The notes under the pieces: generated by a model | The model's database searches: none | What the model was told of the DNA's origin: nothing | Seen by the model: only the letters and a program-made list of their open reading frames with translations | In this document: positions 15,749-21,913 of the stretch, in pieces | Layout of the letters: every line of letters begins with the position of its first letter | Position numbering within the stretch: position 1 is the stretch's first letter | Assembly (NCBI GenBank): GCA_964439815.1 | Contig: CAYTPO010000039.1 | Span: forward strand, 1-23,359 | Direction: 5' to 3' | DNA from: JALSHZ01 sp964439815 | GTDB taxonomy: Bacteria; Pseudomonadota; Gammaproteobacteria; UWMA-0217 | DNA length: 23,359 bases | Position numbers and translations under genes: made by a program

Positions 15749-16175
15749 AGACATTCCGCGCCCGTTCGACAAAGGCATCCACCAGGGAATTGGCCACGGT
15801 ATTGAATACCGGCCCGATAGCCAGGCTCACGATGCGGTTGGAAAACTCATAATCCAGCTCCAGCGATACCTTGCAGGCCTCCCCGTTCTTCAGGGGGGCA
15901 AACCACCAGAAGCCGTGCAGATGTCTGAATGGTCCCTCGACCAGCTTCATCTCGATCTTCTCGAACGGAGTCAGTGTGTTGAGTGTGGTAAACGACTTGC
16001 GTATTCCGCCCTTGGCCAGTTCGACACAGCCGGTAACCGCGCCATTTTCCCGCGACAGCTCTGCTGATGACGCACACCAGGGCAGGAACTGTGGGTATTG
16101 TTCGACGTTGTCGACCAGCCTGAACATCTGCTCGGGAGAGTAAGGCACAATTGCATGCCGTTGTATTGAAGCCAT
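15741..16175 (-). CDS. ratA: RatA / COQ10-like START-domain protein
   Basis: The 144-residue protein belongs to the polyketide cyclase/START superfamily, related to eukaryotic COQ10, which binds ubiquinone. In E. coli it was also reported to hinder 70S ribosome assembly, hence the toxin name. Family features are the N-terminal strand IQRHAIVPYSPEQMFRLVDN, the YPQFLPWC segment near residue 28, the FRHLHGFWWF strand near 83-92, and the C-terminal helix NSLVDAFVERARNVYG. The start lies three bases after the transporter stop, and its end overlaps rnfH. The ratA-rnfH pair next to smpB is conserved; the transporter on its other side is not part of that pattern. Lipid or quinone binding is the likelier role than toxicity. 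Confidence 0.94.
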   Translation of the reverse strand: MASIQRHAIVPYSPEQMFRLVDNVEQYPQFLPWCASSAELSRENGAVTGCVELAKGGIRKSFTTLNTLTPFEKIEMKLVEGPFRHLHGFWWFAPLKNGEACKVSLELDYEFSNRIVSLAIGPVFNTVANSLVDAFVERARNVYG

Positions 16176-16178
16176 TGA

Positions 16179-17540
16179 CTATATGATCCCCACGGAATTG
16201 AGGAAGATGATGATAACAGCCGCAGGCGCAAAAAACCTGATGAGGAAATGCCAGAGCTGAAACAACGCACCATCCGGCATCTCCAGCTCGTCGAGCAGAT
16301 GTTCCCGATGCATGATCCATGCCGCAAAGATGGAAATCAGCAACCCGCCCAGCGGCAACAGGATATTGGTGGTGAGGAAATCGAGGTTGTCGAAGAATGT
16401 CCTGCCCAGCCAGGTGATTTCACTCCAGGCATTGAATGACAACACCGTGCCTATGCCGATAAACCAGGCAATTGCCCCCGCTGTTACGGCTGCCGGAGCG
16501 CGCTCCAGCGCAGTATTCTCGACCAGCCAGGTAACAGCCGGCTCGATCAGGGAGATGGCGGAGGTCCATGCTGCAAAGGTCAGCATGATGAAGAACATCG
16601 TGCCAATCACCACGCCTCCCGGCATCTGACCAAATGCCAGCGGGAGCGTCTGGAAGATCAGCCCGGGGCCGGCTCCGGGTTCGAGCCCATTACTGAAGAC
16701 GATGGGAAAGATTGCCAGCCCGGCCAGCAACGCAACAACCGTGTCGGCAATGGCGACCACCAGCGTCACCTGACCAATCGAGACATGGGCAGGCAGGTAG
16801 GAACCATAGATCATGATCGCTCCCATCCCCAGTGAAAGCGTAAAGAATGCATGCCCCATGGCCACCAGCACGCTGTGGCCAGTCAGTTTGCTGAAATCCG
16901 GGGTGAACATAAAATCGACTGCACGGCTGAAATCCCCCTGGGCTACGGCGTAACCAACCAGCAATACAAGAATGACGAACAGCAGGGGCATCAACCAGCT
17001 GACAGCTTTCTCCAGCCCTTCCCTGACACCGCGGGCCACTACAATCGTGGTCATCACAATGAACAGCGTATGCCAGCCCAGCAGCTTTTCCCAATCCCCC
17101 GTCAGACCACCGAACAGCCCACTGATTTGCGCTGCATCCGCGCCGGTAAAGGCACCGCTTGCCGCACGCTCGACGTAGGCCAGGGCCCAGCCGGCAATGA
17201 CGCTGTAGTAGGAGAGGATTAGAAAGCCGGCGACTACTCCCATGATGCCAAGGTACTTCCATGCGGAACTCGCTCCCGCTTCCCGAGCCAGGGTCGCCAT
17301 GCTGTTGAGCGGGCTTTTTCGCCCCCGGCGACCCAGGAGAATCTCGGCCATCATGATCGGAATGCCAATCACAGCGATACAGATCAGATAAACCAGAACG
17401 AACGCGCCACCACCGTTTTCACCGGTGATATAGGGAAACTTCCAGATATTCCCCAACCCCACTGCCGATCCTGTGGCTGCCAGAATGAATGCCAGACGCC
17501 CCGACCACTCCCCATGGATGGATTTTTCCTGTGATGCCAT
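16179..17540 (-). CDS. Sodium-dependent transporter of the NSS (SNF) family
   Basis: This inner-membrane protein is predicted to couple sodium influx to uptake of an amino acid or related amine. The 453-residue length and about 12 hydrophobic segments fit bacterial NSS transporters (LeuT, TnaT, MhsT type). Segment 1 carries the unwound-helix motif GSAVGLGNIWKFPY (residues 24-37), and ENGGGAFVLVYL at 41-52 follows, both parts of the sodium and substrate sites. SLGMGAIMIYGSY near residue 240 is the conserved helix 6 region. Substrate cannot be told from sequence. It stands three bases before ratA on the same strand, giving a transporter-ratA-rnfH unit that interrupts the usual smpB-ratA pairing. 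GGAG just before the ATG is closer than usual. Confidence 0.93.
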   Translation of the reverse strand: MASQEKSIHGEWSGRLAFILAATGSAVGLGNIWKFPYITGENGGGAFVLVYLICIAVIGIPIMMAEILLGRRGRKSPLNSMATLAREAGASSAWKYLGIMGVVAGFLILSYYSVIAGWALAYVERAASGAFTGADAAQISGLFGGLTGDWEKLLGWHTLFIVMTTIVVARGVREGLEKAVSWLMPLLFVILVLLVGYAVAQGDFSRAVDFMFTPDFSKLTGHSVLVAMGHAFFTLSLGMGAIMIYGSYLPAHVSIGQVTLVVAIADTVVALLAGLAIFPIVFSNGLEPGAGPGLIFQTLPLAFGQMPGGVVIGTMFFIMLTFAAWTSAISLIEPAVTWLVENTALERAPAAVTAGAIAWFIGIGTVLSFNAWSEITWLGRTFFDNLDFLTTNILLPLGGLLISIFAAWIMHREHLLDELEMPDGALFQLWHFLIRFFAPAAVIIIFLNSVGII

Positions 17541-17575
17541 GCTCCAGTTTCCCGTTTGCGATACCCACTACGGCC

Positions 17576-17604
17576 ATTGTGTTGTATTTAAACCGGTTTC
17601 TCAA
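17576..17604 (-). promoter_or_regulatory. Possible sigma-70 promoter of the transporter-ratA-rnfH unit
   Basis: On the minus strand TTGAGA (17604-17599), a 17-base spacer and CACAAT (17581-17576) match the sigma-70 boxes in five and four positions. The -10 ends 35 bases before the transporter start. Only a motif match. Confidence 0.35.
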
Positions 17605-17663
17605 TATCACCGCACAGGCACAAATATCTGCCGCCAGCATGAGGCATTGCTGCGGAGCGCTGG

Positions 17664-17669
17664 TATAAT
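17664..17669 (+). promoter_or_regulatory. Extended -10 promoter of smpB
   Basis: A perfect TATAAT preceded by TGG gives the extended -10 form TGnTATAAT. It lies 48 bases before the smpB ATG. The -35 region is poor, as is common for extended -10 promoters. It shares the divergent intergenic region with the transporter promoter. Confidence 0.55.
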
Positions 17670-17717
17670 CAGCGCACATTCACCCTGACCAACCCAGGAT
17701 TCCGGGATAACCACCAA

Positions 17718-18185
17718 ATGGCCAAGCAAAAGAAGAAATCTCCTGCCACGATCGTGCAGAACAAGAAGGGTCGGTTCGACTATCAGATCGACGAGACCTA
17801 CGAGGCCGGCATGGTGCTGGAAGGTTGGGAAGTAAAGAGTATTCGCGAAGGCAAGGTGCAGATTCGGGACAGCTATGCGTTCATCAAGAATGGCGAGGCC
17901 TGGATAACCGGTTGTCATATTACCCCGCTGCTCTCCGCCTCGACTCATATCCATCCCGATCCGGTGCGCCCACGCAAACTGCTGCTACATCGTCAGGAAC
18001 TGGACAAGCTGGTTGGCGCCATCGAGCGCAAGGGCTATACACTGGTACCGCTATCGATGTACTGGAAGAAAGGACTGGTCAAGATGTCACTGGGACTGGG
18101 CAAGGGCAAGAAGGCCCATGACAAACGTGCGACCGAGAAGGATCGCGACTGGCAACGCCAGAAATCCAGGATCCTGAAGCACTAG
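17718..18185 (+). CDS. smpB: SsrA (tmRNA)-binding protein SmpB
   Basis: SmpB binds tmRNA and brings it to stalled ribosomes for trans-translation. The 155-residue length is typical. The oligonucleotide-binding barrel is visible in NKKGRFDYQIDETYEAGMVL and LEGWEVKSIREGKVQIRDSY, followed by GCHITP and the segment RPRKLLLHRQELDKL. The basic C-terminal tail, about residues 130-155 and rich in Lys/Arg, is the part that enters the decoding centre. The TAG stop codon is part of the CTAG that borders the repeat at 18182-18374. In E. coli ssrA follows smpB; no tmRNA gene is visible here. Confidence 0.98.
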   Translation: MAKQKKKSPATIVQNKKGRFDYQIDETYEAGMVLEGWEVKSIREGKVQIRDSYAFIKNGEAWITGCHITPLLSASTHIHPDPVRPRKLLLHRQELDKLVGAIERKGYTLVPLSMYWKKGLVKMSLGLGKGKKAHDKRATEKDRDWQRQKSRILKH

Positions 18186-18374
18186 GAGTCTGTCGGACTT
18201 AACCGTTTGAAGCGAAAATCACTGGGGGTGAATTAAGTCAGTTTATCGTTGAGGAGAATAGCAGCGCTATTTGACGAACAGGATAAGCTGACTTAATCGC
18301 CATCCAGAGATTTGCACCCCAAGGGCACTTCCTGCGGGCGCAGCCAAACAGCGTTAAGTTCGACAGGCTCTTAG
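18182..18374. mobile_element. MITE-like 193-bp element between smpB and dnaQ
   Basis: The ends CTAGGAGTCTGTCGGACTTA (from 18182) and the inverted copy ending at 18374 form 22-bp terminal inverted repeats with 19 matches. Inside is a second inverted repeat, 18232-18247 with 18282-18297 (15 of 16). In its loop AATAGC-AGC-GCTATT (18257-18271) forms a small hairpin flanked by TTGAGGAG and TGACGAA. There is no transposase, so it would need an enzyme in trans. CTAG/TA-type targets are known for IS5-like and IS630-like families, but I cannot assign one. A second, shorter copy lies at 23082-23222. The translated frames are not credible genes. Confidence 0.65.
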
Positions 18375-18392
18375 GAGTCTGTCCGAGAATAG
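18375..18392. repeat. 18-bp remnant of the IS-like element end
   Basis: GAGTCTGTCCGAGAATAG directly abuts the MITE-like element and differs at one base from the element end at 23223-23240. It stops six bases before the dnaQ stop codon. Together with the preceding arm it makes a CTAA-centred imperfect palindrome that might help terminate both convergent genes. Confidence 0.5.
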
Positions 18393-18397
18393 GGGGG

Positions 18398-19105
18398 TTA
18401 TTGCCCCTTCCACAACACCTGTCCACCAGAGGCCTCGGCGATCATCTCCAGCATTTCGGCGTGGGCAGCCCTTTCGGCTTCATTGGCCCGCAACACAGGC
18501 AACGGCACCGAACGGACGACAGGCATGATGCCCTGCTCCACCTCCTCATCGACCGGATCCTCGTCTTCACTGAGCAGCAAACTGCTTTGCCCGCCGGTCA
18601 TCGCCAGGTAGACATCGGCCAGGATGCGCGCATCCAGCAGTGCGCCGTGGTATTCACGACTTGAATTGTCGACATCGAGACGCTTGCACAACGCATCGAG
18701 GCTGTTGCGCTGACCGGGATAGCGGGTACGTGCCATTACCAGGCTGTCGGTGATCATGCAGTAATCCTCGACTTGCCCCCACTCCCCTTCCAGCAGCGCA
18801 AACTCATGGTTCAGAAAGCCGACATCGAAGGGTGCATTGTGGATAATGAGTTCGGCATCCCTGATGTAGTCGACAAAGTCATCGACGACATTCACCATGC
18901 GCGGCTTGTCGGCCAGGAACTCATCAGTAATGCCATGAACCGCCAGCGCACCTTCATCGATGGCACGATCCGGCTGCAGATACTGGTGGAAGTTATTACC
19001 CGTCAGACGACGGTTGACCAGCTCCACACATCCGATCTCGATAACCCGGTGACCATCCTTGGGATCCAGGCCCGTGGTCTCGGTATCAAGTACGATCTGC
19101 CTCAT
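18398..19105 (-). CDS. dnaQ: DNA polymerase III epsilon subunit (proofreading exonuclease)
   Basis: The epsilon subunit removes misincorporated nucleotides 3' to 5' within the Pol III core. The DEDDh exonuclease residues are all present: Asp7 and Glu9 in VLDTETTG, Asp94 in HNAPFDVGF, and His153 and Asp158 in YHGALLDAR. After residue 175 comes an acidic linker (SEDEDPVDEEVEQG) and a C-terminal tail expected to bind the alpha subunit. The 235-residue length is close to the E. coli 243. The start overlaps the rnhA stop as ATGA, so the two are coupled, whereas in E. coli dnaQ and rnhA are divergent. It converges with smpB across the repeat element. Confidence 0.98.
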   Translation of the reverse strand: MRQIVLDTETTGLDPKDGHRVIEIGCVELVNRRLTGNNFHQYLQPDRAIDEGALAVHGITDEFLADKPRMVNVVDDFVDYIRDAELIIHNAPFDVGFLNHEFALLEGEWGQVEDYCMITDSLVMARTRYPGQRNSLDALCKRLDVDNSSREYHGALLDARILADVYLAMTGGQSSLLLSEDEDPVDEEVEQGIMPVVRSVPLPVLRANEAERAAHAEMLEMIAEASGGQVLWKGQ

Positions 19106-19545
19106 GCCTGCATCTCGTCAATGGCCTGATTGGCCAGTTCATCGACCCGCTCGTTTTCCGTGTGACCACTGTGTCCCTTGACCCAGTACCACTCGATATC
19201 GAACTGTGATGCAAGCGCATCGAGACGACGCCAGAGATCCTCGTTCTTGACCGGCTGGCGGTTGGCAGTTTTCCAGCCGCGCTTCTTCCACCCCTCGATC
19301 CAGCGGGTTATCCCGTCCATGACGTATTTGGAGTCTGTGGTAACGGCCACCGGGTAACGGTTGTGCTTCAGGCTTTCCAGCGCCTGGATGGCCGCCATCA
19401 GTTCCATGCGGTTATTGGTGGTTTCGGCCTCGGCGCCATAGAGCTCCTTGATCTTGTCACCAAACACCAGCAACGCTCCCCAGCCTCCCGGCCCGGGATT
19501 GCCACGACAGGCGCCATCGGTATAGATTTCAATCCTTGGGGGCAC
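19102..19545 (-). CDS. rnhA: Ribonuclease HI
   Basis: RNase HI cuts the RNA strand of RNA-DNA hybrids, acting on R-loops and primers. The 147 residues carry all catalytic positions: Asp10 in IYTDGACRGNPGPGGWG, Glu48 in MELMAAIQAL, Asp71 in TTDSKYV, His125 in KGHSGHTENE and Asp135 in RVDELANQA. The basic handle region around residues 86-100 (WKKRGWKTANRQPVK) is present as in E. coli. It overlaps the end of the methyltransferase gene by 17 bases and the start of dnaQ by four. All three are on one strand and probably form one transcript. Confidence 0.98.
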   Translation of the reverse strand: MPPRIEIYTDGACRGNPGPGGWGALLVFGDKIKELYGAEAETTNNRMELMAAIQALESLKHNRYPVAVTTDSKYVMDGITRWIEGWKKRGWKTANRQPVKNEDLWRRLDALASQFDIEWYWVKGHSGHTENERVDELANQAIDEMQA

Positions 19546-20251
19546 GTTTCATTCCTCTTGCGGCGGGCTCCACCAGCCCTCCGGTAATCAATTTGGGTTT
19601 CTTCCAGCGAGGCTCTATCGGGGTCAAAGTCGCGACGCGTTTCTTCGCCAGCAGCGCATACCCTCCAGCAAAATTGGCGGCCAGCAGTGTCGCCAGTCGA
19701 GCCATTTTCGGCGATCGGTTCAGCCATGCGGGAAAACTCGGATTGATCATACTGAGCAGTTCGGAATGCTGCACTTCAAATCCGAGTACCGTGAGCCATT
19801 CCTTGACACGCCCCTGCGAGTAGAGTCGATAAGGTGCTTGGCGCAACTTCTGGTAACCGGCCCAGACAGTCCATGAATCGATACCGACCACCAGCAGCCT
19901 TCCTTCCGGTACCAGGATGCGCTCAGCCTCGCGCAACAGCAGGTGCGGATCACCCACGTACTCCAGCGTATGCGCCAGAATGAGGATATCCACGGAATCA
20001 CTGGCAATCGGCAGGGATTCGGGATCACATTGCAGATCAGCCTGAGCAGAGTTGTCGGCAAGTACCCGATGATTGATCCGCAGCGAATCGAGCAGGATAT
20101 CTCTGACCGGCAGCGGCCCCAGCTGGATCGCATGGTATCCGAATACACTCTGCAGCCAGGGGTTCAGTTTGCCTTGCAGGTTACTGGCAAATACCTGTCC
20201 CTGGGGCGAGCCATACCACTGCACAAGGCGTTGTTTGTCATCTTTTCTCAT
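19529..20251 (-). CDS. YafS-like SAM-dependent methyltransferase family protein
   Basis: The 240-residue protein shows the later part of a class I methyltransferase fold: DPESLPIASDSVDILILAHT near residues 76-95, then LEYVGDPHLLLREAERIL and VPEGRLLVVGID. The usual glycine-rich SAM motif I (GxGxG) near the N-terminus is not visible, which also applies to the E. coli YafS family as I remember it. The C-terminal 70 residues include NPSFPAWLNRSPKMARLATL and a basic Pro/Lys tail. Its place before rnhA-dnaQ matches the E. coli yafS neighbourhood. Substrate and activity are unknown, and it may have lost catalysis. Confidence 0.8.
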   Translation of the reverse strand: MRKDDKQRLVQWYGSPQGQVFASNLQGKLNPWLQSVFGYHAIQLGPLPVRDILLDSLRINHRVLADNSAQADLQCDPESLPIASDSVDILILAHTLEYVGDPHLLLREAERILVPEGRLLVVGIDSWTVWAGYQKLRQAPYRLYSQGRVKEWLTVLGFEVQHSELLSMINPSFPAWLNRSPKMARLATLLAANFAGGYALLAKKRVATLTPIEPRWKKPKLITGGLVEPAARGMKRAPKD

Positions 20252-20511
20252 ATCTTCTCCCGACAGAAGCTCTCATCCCCCGCTGCAATGCATCACTCCG
20301 CCTATCACATCATAACGCCACAACAGTGCAGACTATCCGATAAATACTTGATATATTCACAGATCCGCATTAGTTTCGCCACCTCGCGCATCCAACTGTG
20401 GTTTTCCGTGGCTTCTGGCTGAGAACCTCGGCTCACTTTGGATGTCAAAGCTCCAGGATAGCGTAACAAACAAGGATACCGCCTGTTTACCGCAAGGCAT
20501 ACCAAATCATC

Positions 20512-21720
20512 ATGTTTTACTCAACAACAATACCAATATCGAAAACACTTGGAAAAGCAGGCGGACTCATGCTGACCATGTTGCTTCTCGGTCTGTTTCC
20601 AGTGCACTTTGCAGCAGCAGCTGATGCCCCCGGCCGTCTCACCTTTGTCCCCAGGCCGGCAACACCGCCACTGGAGATGTTCACCATCAAGGCAAGCTCA
20701 CTTGTTGTACCCTCACGGAACGAAGGTTATTCCCATCAGCACACCGTATGGGACAGAATTCGCGAGCACGGCAACTTCTTTTTCGACCCTGACAACAAGC
20801 GTATCAGCAACGAAAGAAAGCGCTACACACGAACGCCCGGTTATCTGCTCAAGGTGACCGAGCGTGCCGAACCCTTTCTCTACTATATCGTCGAACAACT
20901 GGATCGGGCAGGTCTGCCGCTGGAGCTGGCACTGCTGCCCATTATAGAGAGCGCCTATCAGATCGATGCCAAATCCAAGCATGGCGCGCTCGGTCTGTGG
21001 CAGTTCATCGGCTCTACAGCCAAGGTCTACGGCTTGAAGAAGAACTGGTGGTATGAGGGGCGCAAGGACTTGCAGGCTTCAACCGATGCCGCCATTCGCT
21101 ATTTCAAGGATCTGAGCGACATGTTCGATGGCGACTGGCTACTGGTGCTGGCAGCCTACAACGCTGGCGAAAGATCCGTTGAATCCGCCATCAAGGCCAA
21201 TCGCAAACGCGGTCGCGGCACAAGCTTCTGGGACTTGAAGCTTCCTTCGGAGACCATGTCCTATGTACCGAGATTTCTGGCCGTGCTCTCCATCATTCAG
21301 GATCCCCAGTTCTATGACGTAGAAATCTGGCCGGTGCTGGATACCCCCTACTTTACCCCGATCGATACCAGAGGCAAGGTCAGGCTCACATCTCTGGCCC
21401 GCAAATATGATGTGGATCCCGGCATTCTGCAGAGGCTCAATGCGGGGTACCGTCGCAAGGTCACCCCACCCAAGGCTACGCATACTGTCCTGCTCCCGGT
21501 CGGTGTTTCCAGCAATGCGGAAACCTATGCCAGTGGTGGCGACTTCATCAGGGCCGCCTACACTCCGCCAAGCGGTATTACCCACAAAGTGAAGTCCGGT
21601 GACACCCTGAGCATGATCAGTCGACGCTATGGTGTACCGGTCAAGCGTATCAAATATAATAACGAACTCCGAAACGACCGGATCCATATCGGTCAGAAGC
21701 TCTATATTCCGGAGTCGTGA
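20512..21720 (+). CDS. mltD: Membrane-bound lytic murein transglycosylase D, single LysM
   Basis: MltD cleaves the glycan strands of peptidoglycan to leave 1,6-anhydro ends. The 402 residues begin with a signal peptide: Lys11 and Lys15, a hydrophobic core LMLTMLLLGLFPV, then AAAAD around residue 38. I see no lipobox cysteine, unlike the E. coli lipoprotein. The SLT domain covers about 120-260, with catalytic Glu146 in LLPIIESAYQ, then GALGLWQFIGSTA and LVLAAYNAGE. Residues 357-402 form one LysM peptidoglycan-binding repeat (HKVKSGDTLSMISRRYGVPV), where E. coli has two. gloB, the usual neighbour, is absent. A GC-rich hairpin follows the stop. Confidence 0.93.
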   Translation: MFYSTTIPISKTLGKAGGLMLTMLLLGLFPVHFAAAADAPGRLTFVPRPATPPLEMFTIKASSLVVPSRNEGYSHQHTVWDRIREHGNFFFDPDNKRISNERKRYTRTPGYLLKVTERAEPFLYYIVEQLDRAGLPLELALLPIIESAYQIDAKSKHGALGLWQFIGSTAKVYGLKKNWWYEGRKDLQASTDAAIRYFKDLSDMFDGDWLLVLAAYNAGERSVESAIKANRKRGRGTSFWDLKLPSETMSYVPRFLAVLSIIQDPQFYDVEIWPVLDTPYFTPIDTRGKVRLTSLARKYDVDPGILQRLNAGYRRKVTPPKATHTVLLPVGVSSNAETYASGGDFIRAAYTPPSGITHKVKSGDTLSMISRRYGVPVKRIKYNNELRNDRIHIGQKLYIPES

Positions 21721-21726
21721 TCCGGA

Positions 21727-21771
21727 CAGGCACGCAAACAACCATTGAATTCTTCAACACTTGCGTGTCTG
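21727..21771 (+). terminator. Hairpin after mltD
   Basis: CAGGCACGCAA (21727-21737) and TTGCGTGTCTG (21761-21771) pair over 11 bp with one G-U, around a 23-base loop, seven bases after the mltD stop. No T-tract follows, so termination is uncertain. Confidence 0.35.
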
Positions 21772-21913
21772 CTCCCTCATTCCGACTGTTTCACCACCGG
21801 ATTCTACGCAGAAACCAGTCATTCTTCGCAGTCTTGCCTCCAAACCTGTCTGATAATCCTGCAAGTCCTCCAAACTCCAGAGAGGTCACAAGAATAACTC
21901 AGGGAAACCAGGT

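Noticed and set aside
15443..16175. ratA-rnfH as a toxin-antitoxin system
   Set aside because: The RatA name suggests a toxin, but the fold is COQ10-like and the pair is a conserved housekeeping neighbour of smpB and bamE. Nothing here supports an addiction module.
18186..18397. tmRNA (ssrA) gene after smpB
   Set aside because: The space is filled by the repeat. No tRNA-like ends or tag-peptide frame are visible.
18238..18426. A 62-codon minus-strand open frame
   Set aside because: It lies almost wholly in the MITE-like element and overlaps the dnaQ end in another frame. It has no ribosome site and no family resemblance.
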